Shown: piece by piece, positions 11,078 to 23,435 of the stretch
How positions within the stretch are numbered: the first letter of the stretch is position 1
How the letters are laid out: each line of letters opens with the position of its first letter
DNA from: Scleroderma bovista
Taxonomy: Eukaryota; Basidiomycota; Agaricomycetes; Boletales; Sclerodermataceae
Length of the DNA: 64,000 bases
Assembly (NCBI GenBank): GCA_037178675.1
Contig: JAYMGJ010000227.1
Coordinates: 28,260 to 92,259, forward strand
Direction of reading: 5' to 3'
Program-made: the position numbers and the translations under genes
The notes under the pieces: generated by a model
What the model saw: the letters and a program-made list of their open reading frames with translations, nothing else
Told to the model about the DNA's origin: nothing
The model's database searches: none

Positions 11078-12901
11078 CTACAGGGGATGTAAGTAGCGAA
11101 CCATGGGTGAATCAATAGGACTTACCATGGTGGTGGGGACAGAATCCCTGGCTTCATCCACAGCCATTGCATCGTCTGTGGAGATGATGAAGGGAGGGGG
11201 GCGTGATGGAGGCACATGGTCATCACCAGCAGGGCTGGGAGACCGAGGCGGATGTCTGTCTTCTACCGCGGTTGGACCCCAGAGAGTGTTCAAGAGGTCG
11301 GGGGCAATGGATCCCACATGGATCGCGATGGTGGTGGACACATCAGGCAAAGATGATGCAGGCGGCTGTGGGGGCGATTCCATGCTTGCAACCGCGGGCG
11401 GTGTGGGATCCGGTCCATGGTCTGCAGGAGGGACGTCGGGGGAGCATGCAGCAGGCGAGGGCGCACGGAAAATCGATGCAGGACTTCCAAGTGGGGTGGA
11501 AGTCTGCATGGAAGGGGGAGGGGGCAGTTCTGGATGGACAATCAGTGTACCTGACCTCAGACTCTCCATGAGCTGGTGAAGAGTGTCCATTTGAACCTCT
11601 TGCGCCTCCAGCCTACGTGTCACATCGCCCAGCTTCTCCTTCAAGTCCGAACATTCGCTGCAGGCACTTGTAGTCGTCGCCGTGGTCGTATGTTCGCTGT
11701 GTTCGGTGCTTGTACCGCGGTCCCTTGATTTTGAAAGCCATCGCGGTTGCACTATCAGCACTCCATCAAATTCTGTTTAGATTTTCAGCAGAACGGAGCG
11801 AAGGAAATATTTAACCTACTTTCACGTCTGCCCCTTGATGGGCCAAGTGTGGAAGGTCCAGCTGTGGCTGCTGGACGTGGAGAGGGGACATCCATGGGCG
11901 CGGGACTTTTGGCTTTGCGTTTGTGAGCGGAACGGGGAGGGTTGGTACGGGTTGGGGCAGCAGTAAGTGCTGGTGATGGGGCGGGGTCGGGTTGGCTTGT
12001 CCGTGTAGCTGGTGCACGGGACTGCGATCGTGACCTGATGTGCTTGAGTGACAAGCTGCACCCATGCTTCCCCTTGTTGCATTGGAAGCATGCACGATCC
12101 TCCTTCCTGGCACAGGGTAACATCCGACGGGCGCAGTGGTCACATCGATCGGCGGCGGGAAGGATTGGGAAGTCGGGAGGGGGATGGTGAAGGTCGTAGG
12201 TCTTGGTTACACCGCGGTGGGTAGGCTTCGCAGTGTCTTCGTCATCGCTGTCGACAATGGGGGCGGACTTGACGCGTTTACGAGGGCGACGGGATTGGCT
12301 ACGTCCCCGAGTCTGCTCACGTCCACGGCGACGACTTCTTGCCTCCTCTGCACCAACTGGCTCAGATGGGCTGACCTCATAGCTACTCACCTCATATGCC
12401 CTTTGCTTTCCCTTATCAATCCTCTGCATCTCTGCCTGCTCACCATCCACCCTGCCTTTGTTGCTCAGTTCTGGAATATTTTCACCACAGTTGCACCATG
12501 GATGGTCGGAGACACTGTCTGCAGGGGATTGGAGCATTTGGGGCCACTTTGGCCATGTTGTAATACCCTCGGATGGATCTTCCAGGTCGCGATCAAGGGC
12601 CATGAGCATGGGGGGAATGCTGAAACCGCGGGGTAAGTTCCCCACCACCTCTCTGACGCGGTTCTGACGGTTGTTAGTGGCATTGAACTATGTTGAATAT
12701 TGGACTCACCAGTTGGGCCCAGACATCGCGATGGACCTCCAGCCATGAGGCAGTATCCTTCGTTTTCTTAATAGCTGCTACTCTGCCGGTAATAATGCTG
12801 GTGGCATCCGCGATAACTTCTCCAGGGGTCATGGGTGTTCCGAAGTCTTCGGGAACGTTGGATGGGGATGGGACTTGGATTTCGGATTGTTGGGTGGACA
12901 T
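11078..12901 (-). CDS. KDZ-element accessory gene: Cys-cluster, Arg/Ser-rich and coiled-coil protein
   Basis: Three exons fit on the minus strand. Exon 1 starts MSTQQSEIQVPSPSNV at 12901 and ends ..DVWAQL, before a 46-bp intron (GTGAGT..TCAG). Exon 2 runs to ..SRGRRE, and exon 3 resumes KFDGVLIVQPRWLSKS to the stop at 11078. Exon 2 has an SR-rich basic tract (RGREQTRGRSQSRRPRKRV), likely nuclear. It also has a cysteine cluster CDHCARRMLPC then ACFQCNKGKHGC (C-x2-C-x6-C ... C-x2-C-x6-C), which could bind zinc in the manner of fungal binuclear clusters. Exon 3 opens with a short predicted coiled coil (CSDLKEKLGDVTRRLEAQEV) and then a Pro-rich low-complexity tail. I recall similar proteins only as uncharacterised agaricomycete families. 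A DNA-binding role for the element is inference. The exons contain CCGCGG sites. Confidence 0.7.
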
Positions 12902-13757
12902 AGTTTTGTAGGAGTGAGATGAGTGAGAGAGGAAAACAAGTTTGCGGTGTGGAAGCCATGCAGTATGTTGAACATTTATTATGATTAGGTCAGCAGATGT
13001 CACACACCCAGACTGACCATTGGTATGTCATCAGGCGCCAAGCCACGTGCTAATAATCTCCGTTTAGCTAGTCAGGCACCAACATCAACATGTAAATTTA
13101 ATCACCGAGGTATAAATGGAATTGAAGGTCTCATAGGATTTTTGAAGGGAACCCACCGCGGTAACATACAGTATTTTAGATTTAACAGTATAATGGGTGC
13201 AGTATTAGTATCAAATAGACCACACACAGCAATGCTTGTACAATTGTGATTGCATATTGTGATTGCATAGCTAGTGCAAGCGACATTATTCACACTAACC
13301 CTTATTGGATAAAATAGCCGCGGAAGGTAAACACAATCGGAAGGCATTTTCGTCGGGTAAATGTTGAAATGTAGGCTGGACACCTGAAGTCCACTACAAA
13401 TATAATGTGTGAAATTTCTCTGCTTTCTTGGAAAGCATAGAAAAGTATACCCGCAATGTCTAGTGACGGAACAATGACCGCGGGTGTGCTAAACCTGTTT
13501 CATTGTCTATTGTTATCAGCAAATACTGACCTACAGCGCTACAATTAGGCTTGTTCATACCTAAACATTTCTACAAAAAGATAGAACAATTGCAATCCAT
13601 TGAGAGTGATATATAGTACCCGAATTCCACCCTAGATTCCAGATGTCTTAATGGTGGGAAATATCTTATGTAAGCATTCGACCCGAACATATATGATCGC
13701 GGCCTGTGAACACCAAGCCCTTGCCAGCCTTCTTTATTTCATACACAACCACCAACC
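12902..13757. promoter_or_regulatory. Divergent intergenic region of the KDZ element
   Basis: It separates the minus-strand gene starting at 12901 from the plus-strand gene starting at 13758, so both promoters must lie here. It contains CCGCGG near 13156, 13318 and 13479. No TATA box can be assigned with confidence. Confidence 0.5.
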
Positions 13758-15168
13758 ATGACCGGACCAGCTAGGAATGTTAGATTTATCGATGATGGAG
13801 CAGCCAACCCTGGTAAATTGTTATATTGGAACTGTCTTTGGCATTTGAGATTGATTTTGGGCAGGTTTATTTGGTAGCCCAGGGTGGACACCTCCAAAAA
13901 GACGGTCTCTGAGCAGAACATGTATGTATCCTTCATGTACACTTTAACAGTACTCATTTTATGTTTACAGCAAGTGATAATAGCACTGGGTGGTGTCCAC
14001 CCGATGAACCTCCCCCTCCACCCGCGGCAGACCCGATGTCTATTGAAGTGGATGAAGGTTCGTTCCCCATGCTTGAATCACCTGTGGGTGCGAGGTCTGA
14101 CATCTGGGCTGAACCAGGGGTGTTGCCAAGTCCCGAGTGGGACCCTCCTGCATTTCCACCCACATCAACACCCGACCGCGGGGATGTAGCCAGCACACCC
14201 ATGCCTCAAACATCGTCTGACTCATCATCCGACACCGACACCTCAGAGGATAGCCAGGGATGGATCCCTCCCCCTCTACCGCCATCACAAACCTTTCCCG
14301 AAGTGTCCCCAAGCCCTACCTCCGATGGAAACTCATCACCCCGGCCGATCACACCCATCCGCGCAACATCACCTGACTCCTCCGATACTGACGCGTCGAA
14401 GGACAATGAAGGATGGACTCCACCTGCACAGCCAGCATTATACATACCACTGACATCGCCAATGTCAGTTTCGTCCGTTCAGTCCACCCCTTCAAAGTCA
14501 CCCCACGGATCACCATCGATGGCTGGGTCCCCACTCTTCTCAGGGACAGGTGAGCCAACTGAGAGCGGATCTAACCCAGAGGAAAGATTCTTTGAGAATT
14601 CCTTGCCAAGGGTAGTTGGTACGAGCCCCATTGCACATCGTAGGTTAGTGGATAAGGGAAAGGGAAGGGAAGCGGAATCGGGCCCGGTGAGCGGATTCCC
14701 TGCAACATGTCCCAAGGATATGGAAGGTTAGTTAGGCCTTGGTTGGAGTTTCCTACACTGACACCATCGTAGGGGAATGGTGGCACTTGCTGAGAATGAT
14801 GGCCGACCTGGAAATTTACAAAGGTAAATTCAATTGCCCGCGGCATGAATGTGAGTGCATTGACATCTCTATTAAATTGATATTGACAATCAATAGTAAG
14901 CACAGCGCGACAGATTGCAGCCCGCTTCCACCCCAAGGACGGCAAAATTACCCGCCTGGACAACTCCTACGACAAACCGCTTATTGCGATGTACATGCAA
15001 TACGCGGACAAGTTGGTGGAAGAAACTCGGGAGTGGAGGAGGCTCATTGCATTGAGGGCACATTATGCTGACATCATAGATAAGTTGGAGCAAATTGATA
15101 AGGGTGAGATGGAGGGCACACAGATTGCCATGGATCAATTAGAAGATTTACACCCATCAATGTTGTAA
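13758..15168 (+). CDS. KDZ-element accessory gene: acidic Pro/Ser-rich protein with helical C-terminus
   Basis: Five exons can be joined with GT..AG introns of about 45-75 bp. The first is MTGPARNVRFIDDGAANPG from ATG 13758, the second LFGSPGWTPPKRRSLSRT. A long third exon (about 13971-14728) is rich in P, S, D and T and repeats a motif, SSDTDTSEDSQGWIPP and SSDTDASKDNEGWTPP. The fourth is GEWWHLLRMMADLEIYK. The last begins STARQIAARFHPKDGK and ends DQLEDLHPSML before the TAA at 15166-15168. The C-terminus (VEETREWRRLIALRAHYADI) should be helical. No named domain; the long middle part looks disordered. The repeated S-D-x-D/G-W motif may be a short protein-binding element (inference). Confidence 0.7.
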
Positions 15169-15806
15169 TTACAATTGGTTGTCTGTTTTTATCTTGAACA
15201 AAAAACATTCAGTTTGTACAGGGATAAGCACTAGCATGGTGAGTATGATGGGCACCATGGAGTGATTGATTTTGGATCCACACATTGTGCTTGTGATAGT
15301 CCCCGCAGTAGCGATGGTCACCATGGCTGTAATCCACACCTTTTGTTCTAAATGGTTCTAAACATCATGGTACCACGTGAATCATATATACCGCAGCTCT
15401 CATATATACCGCGGCTATTACAGACATATGTGCTTGCGACTGTCACCCCAGTTATAATTCAAACCTTTGGCTGAGGTCAATAGTTGTAAATACCGCGGCT
15501 ATCATACATATTGTGGATATGGTACATGATGCCACTGTGCTGAGACGCCTTGGTTGTTACTACCCCGGGCATTATCCATACCGCGGCCTTACGTACAACT
15601 CCTATATACATGCTGTGGCTATTATACACATACCGCGGTCGTGATCATCACCTTGTTTTGACCCACCCAGTGGTCCCATATTTGATGTATGTACTTTACA
15701 ATACATATGAAATAAACCTACGTTCGGCGCCTCTTTTGTATATGGGCGTCATCATAATCCTCCAGCCTGGGCGGGAGCCTTTTTGGCCGGACCGACTGCC
15801 GCCTTA
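15169..15806. repeat. Internal CCGCGG array between two convergent genes
   Basis: Four exact CCGCGG cores occur between about 15410 and 15635 in a repeated context ATACCGCGGCTATTAYACATA. Decayed variants ACCGCAG and ATTGTGGATATGG also occur. No gene is seen. The region lies between the 3' end of the plus gene (15168) and the 3' end of the minus gene (15807), so it is not a promoter of either. Confidence 0.65.
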
Positions 15807-18414
15807 CTACATTCTTTTCCCCGCCATCGCATTTGTGTTGGAGTTGGAGTGATGAATCTCCTGCATCTTCTTTTGAGCCTTATGAGTAATTTGCTTGATG
15901 GGGCCACAATGCATACCTTGTGTAATGGCGGCCCTCGAAAGACCCGCGGCGGGCACTTGAACTGACGGACCACTCCGTTTGGCAACTTCGGAGGGCTGGG
16001 CTGGACGTATATCAAATTTGTAAGAATAAATTTATTTGTGATGCAATACGAAGCACTCTTACCTTTTGTCTTCAACCTTGGTTGAGCCGCGGTGGAGGAA
16101 GGGCCGGCACTTGTCACCTGCATGGAGTGAGTGCTGTTATCAGTGACTCCCTGATGTTTGTCTGCATGTAGATATTACATATATTAGCGTCAGGATATAT
16201 TCAGTCCATCCGAAGATCATTACCTTTGGGCTTAAGCAGTGAGTCAGAGCGGGGTATGTCCGCGGCAGACACATCCACCGCGGGTTTACTCTTTCCTGCC
16301 ACTGCACTTTGTTTACCTGGATATTGTAACATATCAATTGTCCTAATTGCATGTATTACTTGATAGGAACACTCTCACCTTTGCTCTTTGTCAATGGCTG
16401 AGCAACAGAAGCACCCGTGGTCACTATCTGATCTCCGGCGGTCTTTTGTTTCTCTGCATATAAATATTATATATAAGGTGAGTTCTATGTGGGACTTCAT
16501 AAGAACACTCCCACCTTTTGTCTTTACCCGTGGCTTGGGTTTGACACACACTGCGGTACCCGCGGTCGGAGGATTCCCGGACCCAGCAGGCATAAAATAT
16601 GCTGTGTTTGGGGGGCCCACTTTAATACTGTGATGCCCTGTGGAGTCACCGTCGTACAGATCCGAACTGGAATCTATGAAAACATATCAATGTATGTTCC
16701 TATAGTAATCCAACCTACCCTCTATATTTTTTCCAGCATGCTTCCGCTTTGATCTTTTTTCGCGGCCATTCTCAGCATTCCCTGCAACACATCAACAATA
16801 TCCCATTGCATGAATAGATATTCTTACCTTGCATATGTTCTTGGCCGTGGCTATCCCTCACCACCCCCGCATCCTTAGCAGGACCCATGGCATTTCCATG
16901 AGGCGGCACCGCGGGCTGAGTGTCCTCTTTGTCCTCATCATTTGACGTGTCTATCAATGGCTCTGAGTGTTTGCAAATTTAATAAGATAATATTTACCTT
17001 CCCTGCGCTTTTTGCCTGTTCTCTTTGCCGCACTCTTGTGGTTGGTGTTTGCAACCGCGGCCTGTAGCGACCCATCCGACTCTAACCACCTCTTAACCTT
17101 GAAGGTATTCGTGGGATCACTCAGTTGCCTATCTCGCCACCACTCCAATATTTCTGTCGCCTCCTTATTCGTAAGCCTGGATGGTTCCTTGAATGCGACA
17201 TTGGTGGGCCAATATCTGCCCGATATATATGTGCCGCGGTCAAGCACAATTGCTGCCCATGGGACAGCAACATCGGACCGGCCACAAGCCTGTCCTGTTG
17301 TGACACGGTGAGTGTTTGATCCATGGAAATTATTTACATACCATAGTGAAAACTGATGAATGCGCGTACTACATCCTTTTTGTCCTGGGTGTTCATATTC
17401 AGGATGACCGGGATGTAGGGGATGCCATCTGCATCTGTTGGAAGGTCGAACCGCGGGCGCCTTTTACATTTGACAATCTTTCTTGGAACCGCATCCTCGG
17501 TATCTTCACCACTTTCCTCCTCCACACCAAAGACCTGGTGAGCATATCGCTCCCACTTGTTCTCCACGCTGTCCCAGCCCTCAAAGAGTTTCCCATCGCC
17601 CAATTCGTCATTGAAGTCGTGCCTATGTGTTTCAGTAATAATATATGCAGTCATTAACCACGCTCACAGGCCATACATAACATCCCCCGTGGCACCTTTC
17701 CAAGCAGCCATCACAACCACTCTGGCACCGCATTGTTTCCACATTTCCTTTGAAAATTCGCGGGCAAACTTCCGACCTTTTCCTTCCGCGGTTCTATCTG
17801 AAGTTTCAGTACCATGCTGCCACGGGATAAGAGTCTCACCTTGCTTGGATCTCTGGGGGGGGGTGGGTATCATTCCATTCCTTGGCTGTCTTTTCTGCCC
17901 GCTCGATGTTCTCCGTGGTCAGTCTCTTTATCACTTTGCCCACCGCCCTCTGATAATTTTTAATATACCCGCTGGAACCCGGTGCATGTCCTGCTCTGGC
18001 AAGCACATCATCTATTTTTGCCTTCTCTTGGTCCGCTATTACCATGCGGGCGGTCCACCTGCGGCCATATTTGATGAGCTGTTTTTTCTTCCGAGTGCGA
18101 GAGTGATTATACAGCCAATTCTGAATGGCCTATGAAAATACAAAATAAGCCAACCTCTCCATAAGTGAGGGATCACTCACCTTCTTCTTTATCACCCATT
18201 GGTGACTCTTGAGTGTCCTGTTGGCCTCCAGCCTTTGAACACTGCTTGCAATGTCCTTGAAAATGGACTTCCTTTTTGTTGCATCAGCCGCCATCCACTG
18301 TTCCAGTTTCTCCTGGACAATGACGACCTCATCTTTGCGAAGGGGGGTCTTGCCTTGCCCAGTGGCATCAGACCTCTCACCGCTATCGCTCTCACTGTAC
18401 TCAGATTCGGACAT
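15807..18414 (-). CDS. KDZ-element accessory gene: large multi-exon protein of unknown function
   Basis: Exon 1 starts MSESEYSESDSGERSDATGQ at 18414 and is joined by a clean 50-bp intron (18131-18180) to AIQNWLYNHSRTRKKK. Later exons carry GRKFAREFSKEMWKQCGARV, GIPYIPVILNMN and VPWAAIVLDRGTYISGRYW; the block LTNKEATEILEWWRDRQ follows. Short Lys/Pro-rich exons lead to the stop at 15807. I recall this order (A-I-x-N/T-W basic segment, acidic linker, then V-P-W) from uncharacterised agaricomycete proteins near KDZ elements, with no named domain. The frame upstream and downstream of a run of nine G (about 17855-17863) agree only if one base is removed, so the copy has a homopolymer frameshift or a sequencing error. 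An upstream in-frame ATG at 18456 is an alternative start. A role alongside the transposase is inference. Confidence 0.65.
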
Positions 18415-18840
18415 GGGTGAGGTGGAATCTTTGCAGCGAGTTCCCAATTCCGGCACACATACCGGCCTGTTGATTGAAGTTCACGTGGTCACTTGCTTCC
18501 CATGTCACAGGGACCCTTGATCTTACTTTACCATGTATGGGCAGATGTAATACGGCGCCCGAGGAATATTTGGTAAGGTTCCCTGGGTATCTGCAAAGGT
18601 CTTACCATACATGGAAAGGTCCATGTTGCTCAGGGTCCATTTTGACAACGCTTGTGTGCCAATCTCAAGATCTCAGGCCGTAATTGGTAAGGTTCCATTT
18701 GTGCCTGATCGTGGTCCCGACCGAGTGGATTGACACCGGAGGATCCCAATCCGATGCAGTTGGTCGAGTTCAAGGTATTGCAATGAGGCATTTCAAGGTT
18801 AAAAGTGGTTGTTTTGTGAGCTTCACATCCAGAGACAGTC
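18415..18840. promoter_or_regulatory. Divergent promoter region of the KDZ transposase and the large accessory gene
   Basis: This 426-bp gap separates two divergent starts (18414 minus, 18841 plus). It carries near-direct repeats around GGTAAGGTTCC (about 18570 and 18688) and TTACCATACATGG-like words on both strands, which are candidate operators. It has no exact CCGCGG, unlike most spacers of the element. Confidence 0.45.
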
Positions 18841-21800
18841 ATGGGGAAGTCCAAGGTAGTAAAAGTAGGCCCCTCTACACCTGTAACACAGGTGACATGG
18901 AAGACAGTAAGATCTGGTAGACAGTCCAAGGACAAGATTGTCAAGGCTCCACCCCGGAAAAAGGCACGCATTGAAAGAGCTGATGATCAGTCTCCCACTC
19001 GCGCTGGTTCATCGGCATTGGAGCACACCAGTTTCCTTCCAGATGAGCCTGTAGAGGCATATTCTATGACAGATGATCCACCCCTGCGAGCATGTAAATT
19101 GCCAAGGAACCAGGTCTGATGCACCTTCCACACTCTTAATATATATCTCATCGAATCATAGGACCACTATCTGCGAGACTGGCTGCCCTGGAAAGGCAAA
19201 TATTTGTCAGTGCTCCTGGAAATGGAGGCACCCCCTGCATCAAGGATCTGTATGCGGTGTGGAAAGGATGGGGCAATTAGGTGCACTGAATGTGCTCATA
19301 GGCCAATCTTCTGCACAAACTGTTGCCTTGATACACACGAGGTCGGTCCCTTCCATCGGATTCAGAGGTGGACTGGAAGCTTCTTTGAGGACTTCTCTCT
19401 TCGCCTGGTGGGTCAGTTCTTTCACCATATCCACATGTTAATTAATAAAGCAGATTGGATTTGTAATGCACTTGGGCCACGGTGGAAAACCATGTCCTAG
19501 TGGAGGGTATAGCCGCGGGAATAATGCAAGTGATGATGAAGATGCTTGGGAAGATGTGGAGGACGATGGGAGCCCACCTCATCTAGCTAGACCACGGGAC
19601 CGAAGTTTCCTAACTTTGGTGCACACTAATGGGGTGCACTTTTGCGACATTCGGTACTGCAGCTGTGATGGTTCAGAGGATTCACATCTGCAACTTATGA
19701 TGGCTGGCCTTTTCCCTGCGACAACAAAAAGTCCCAGGACTGCATTTACCTTCCAGGTGCTGGATGATTTTATCCGGGACAATGTGGAATGTGGCACCAC
19801 TGCGATGAACTACTATAGTAAATTGCAGAGACTAACATCCAATGCATTCCCACATGCGGTGCCAGTAAGTGAAGTAACCTTTTGTTTACCGCGGCACTGA
19901 CACCGCGGATGAAATAGAATAGGTACAGAGATCTGCTGAGGTTGTCAAGGGCATGGAGATTGTTGAAGCTTCTCAAGTGGCAAGGATTCCACGGAATCTC
20001 GGAGGAACCTGGGCCAGGGGAGCTGGTCCTCTTTTGCCCCGCATGTCCCCAACCTGGGGTAAATTTACCGCCCGCGGGAGGGGTCGATCTCACACAGTGA
20101 GTATAGGTTGTAATTATTCTATTATTTGCAAATACAACTGATTTGTACAGCTGGAAATATTCGAGGATCATTGCTATGGATGGAAATTTCAAAGCCGAAC
20201 ATATGTTGCTCAAACAAGCTCCAAACGAAGTCTGGTTGATGGATGGAAAAGGGTTCATGGTAACATCGCAGCCTTATAAGTCCTATTTAGCAGGAAGCAC
20301 AAATCGAGTGGAGGTATGACCTCTTTTACTTGAGCAGCGGTAATTCCTCATGTTGCCATTAGAAATCGGACTGTAGCAATCATTGTGCGGTCAATCAGGC
20401 CAATACTAGTCGAAGTCAGTTGGCATCAACTGGAATTGGTGGATGTGCCTGTGCTAGACATGGGTGCTTTGTTCCGCATGCCATGGTTGATTTCCAAAAA
20501 GGAGAGCAGTATGTCCGCGGCTCCCATATAAAATCGCTTCATTGACCCGCGGATAGGCAAGTCAACATGGATTATTCCTTGGTGCATGCAGTGCATCACA
20601 GAATGGACCACCAACAGCGGGTGGTAAACTTCTATGACATCAATTGTCAATACAGCAAAAACCTGTATCGGCGTATAGAAGAGAACCGGTTTTTGTCTCT
20701 CCCACCCAGACTGAAGATTCAACCCGGCATTGGTATATGGCATGTCCATGGACATCAATCGGAATGTTTCATGAGGTATTCCCCTAATTTCATTCCTGGA
20801 GTAGGCAATGTGGACGGGGAAATAATGGAGACTCTCTGGTCGTCCTTAAATATTATTTCCCCCTCCACCCGGGGAATGGCTGCCCCTCATCGGCAGGAAA
20901 TGCTGGACTTCCAAATGAATGACAGTAATTTCTTGAAGATGGTCCGCATGCGTGAGTGATCCTTAATTGCGGGTATTGCACCGGTATTCAAATATTCCAG
21001 CTTTGTCATTGAAGAGGAAACTAACTGCCGCCCAACGGAATCTTTCATCATCTCGTTATGCCTTTGCTACTTTGGATACAACTGTGCCTGAAGACATTCG
21101 TGATATTTGGAAGGCCCAAGAGTCGAAGGCACTTGTGGAGAGGCTATCCAATCCAACGGCCATGGATATATTTGAAGTTCGGTTAGAAAAGGGTATGTCC
21201 TCGTGTAATACATACAGAACAAGGCTGAAATCCCATGGCAAGCACCAAGTATTAAATCCATGGAGATTAGCCTCATAGAAATGCAAGCCGCGGCAGGGGC
21301 ACTGCGAGGATCCGCCACATGGATGGCAAGGGCCTTGAAGGTGGAGGAGTCTCAGATAGTGCTCTTATTGGATGCACGCAGGATCGATTCAAGAACTACC
21401 GAAAGCCAAAGGCTTGACATTTCCCGCCGTCACAACAGGCTACAGTCTCAAATCAATAGCTTGTTGCAGACCATGGCACCATTTGTTGGGGCCGACTGGG
21501 ACAGTGGACTTGATAGCCGTGACAATGGTGACCCAGGGAGTGATGAAGATGGTATTTTCGTTACTGTATCCCCAGGGAATGCAGAACATGCCATACTGCC
21601 GCTGCCTTCCTATATGGGATTGCCGCGGTGCAGTGAATTGGAGCTGAATGGCCTGGTGGAGCAAGAACTTCAGCTCAGACAAGGCCAGGCCAATGATGCT
21701 CTGCATGAAATACGGCTTGCTCTCGCAGACAAGGCAATTTTATTTCACACAGAGGTCCAACATGGGAAAAACTATGCTGTGACAACCCGCGCTTGGAAAA

Positions 21801-22326
21801 AGGTATTGACCTGGACACCTTGGTCAAAAGATATTCTGCGGTCTATAATCAGTGTGAAAAGCAAATGGTTGCTTTGGGAGCTGACCAAAGCATTCTTGAC
21901 TGGTATCAAATACTGAACAAGAAGGATCTCACAGTGAGTACCGCGGTGTCCGATCCCAATGCAAGGGGCCATCGCCATGACTCCTTGGCATGGTTCTGGA
22001 CTATGGACATTCCAAAGGACACTGATAAAAATGATTGGATGTCAGAGTGTAAGCTTTGAAATCTTCGGTCATATATACCTACTTAACAATTTCAAATAGT
22101 TTACCGGGTTCATTGGTTACGGGCGAAGGCAAGACAAGATCGATGGACTGAGGAGGTGGACCTCATAATTTCAGAACAGGGTTGGACACATAACTTCTTC
22201 AGAAAGCGGGCAAACTTCTGGGAGGAAAAAGCAGCGAAAGCAGCATTGGACTGTGACCGCAGCATGGCATGTTATTCAGCAAGGCAATATGACATGTACA
22301 ACAAATTGAGTAAACTTTGCCAATAG
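18841..22326 (+). CDS. KDZ transposase with CxC2-type cysteine cluster (apparent frameshift near 21795)
   Basis: Exon 1 starts MGKSKVVKVGPSTPVT. Exon 2 holds the cysteine cluster, CMRCGKDGAIRCTEC ... FCTNC ... H, then GPFHRIQRWTGSFF, typical of the CxC2 cluster of KDZ transposases. Next come LGHGGKPCP, a QLMMAGLFPATTKSPRTAFTF block and the core: AMDGNFKAEHM, a GFMVTSQPYKSYL block, STGIGGCACARHGCFVPHAM, VNFYDINCQYSKNL and DGEIMETLWSSLN. The D, D and E in these motifs fit an RNase H-fold DDE transposase. The C-terminus carries LAWFWTMDIPKDTDKNDW and ends ..YNKLSKLCQ at 22326. Introns are about 50 bp. Between TTRAWKK and GIDLDTLVKRYSAVYNQC the frame changes by one base at a run of five A (about 21796-21800); no splice can repair it. 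Either the gene is newly broken or the read is wrong. It should bind and cut the element ends. Confidence 0.92.
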
Positions 22327-22636
22327 ATGATTGTTTGTATTATTTTTACATCCTGGGAATTGGAGATGATGAGTTGTGGCCGCGGTGTGCAAAGCTATGG
22401 TTGGCAAACATGCTGTGCCAATATTGGTGAATAGCACTTACCCTACCATGTCACCTAAGCCCATTACCATCCAAGGCCATCCAAAATATCTCACAGGATA
22501 CTTGAGTTACTATACCTTTATGCAGCCGTGGTGTTAATGGCTTCCCCAATAAGTATTCTTTTGATTGTTCAGAAGCCACCCATTGAACACCACATGCATA
22601 ATAATTCTACATTTTATGTGTCATTATGGAATACAT
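22327..22636. other. Short spacer between convergent genes in the KDZ element
   Basis: Contains CCGCGG near 22380; no gene is seen. Confidence 0.5.
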
Positions 22637-23435
22637 TCAATGGTCTGTTCCCCTCCAAAGTTTGTCCGTGGACACCGCCCACTTCTCCTCCAGCTCATCG
22701 GGAGAATCTGTTAGGTATTCCACCATGCTCATGCGGTCGACGAGATGATGTAATCGTGCATTTTGACAAAAGATCTTCTCATCCACTTCGTTCAAGAGAT
22801 GCTGGGTTTGTAATTTGATATCCTCGATCCCCAACCCCGCGGTTTCATTGACTTTGAATAGGCTCGGAATGCCATAATCCCCTGGCTGCAATGAATGATG
22901 ATTAGCAATGTGTTTTCATATCGTTGTGAACTCACCTGGTTCTGCGGAAAGAATTGCTGTGCCTCTCTGACTAGCTGGCTGAGTGTTTGCCGCAGTACCG
23001 CATTGCCAGGGATACCCCATACCCACCATTCTCCCGGTGTGGCCCATGGACTGTGGACTCTGGCTTCCGCGGGATATGCCTTGAAGACCTCGATGGTTTT
23101 GATCTGGCGCATCAATGTTGGTGCATCTGGGTCCCCAATAGACACCCATTCCATGACTTGAGCTGCAACCGCGGGAACCTGCATCACCAGCCCATGCTTG
23201 TTGCACACCACAAGTAATCGCTCCAAAATTGCCTGCAGGATTGGTCATCCCATTTGATGTGATTGGAATTCAAGCATCGCACCACTTCCGCCAATACATG
23301 GGCATGCCAATCGATCTTCTCCCACAGCGAATCTTCCCCTCTCTGCTGCAAAGCATGTATGAACCGACGGAATCTGATACCCGCATATTGTAAAGTAGCC
23401 GAGAGTGTGCGTGCGTGAATACTGGAGGAATCCAT
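22637..23435 (-). CDS. KDZ-element accessory gene: small three-exon protein of unknown function
   Basis: Exon 1 starts MDSSSIHARTLSATLQYAG at 23435 and ends ..HVLAEV, joined by a 50-bp intron (GTGCGA..TGCAG) to AILERLLVVCNKHGLVMQ. A second intron (GTGAGT..TGCAG) leads to PGDYGIPSLFKVNETAGLG and a helical end, ..DSPDELEEKWAVSTDKLW, with the stop at 22637. The product is about 230 residues, mostly helical in appearance, with no signal peptide, membrane span or known motif. Its neighbours are the transposase (convergent) and the dioxygenase (divergent), so it is probably part of the element's own gene set. Confidence 0.6.

Noticed and set aside
11103..11579. Plus-strand ORF of 158 codons
   Set aside because: Shadow of exon 3 of the minus-strand accessory gene.
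21796..21916. An intron to explain the frame change in the transposase
   Set aside because: Family conservation is continuous on both sides of the A run, and no suitable acceptor restores the frame.
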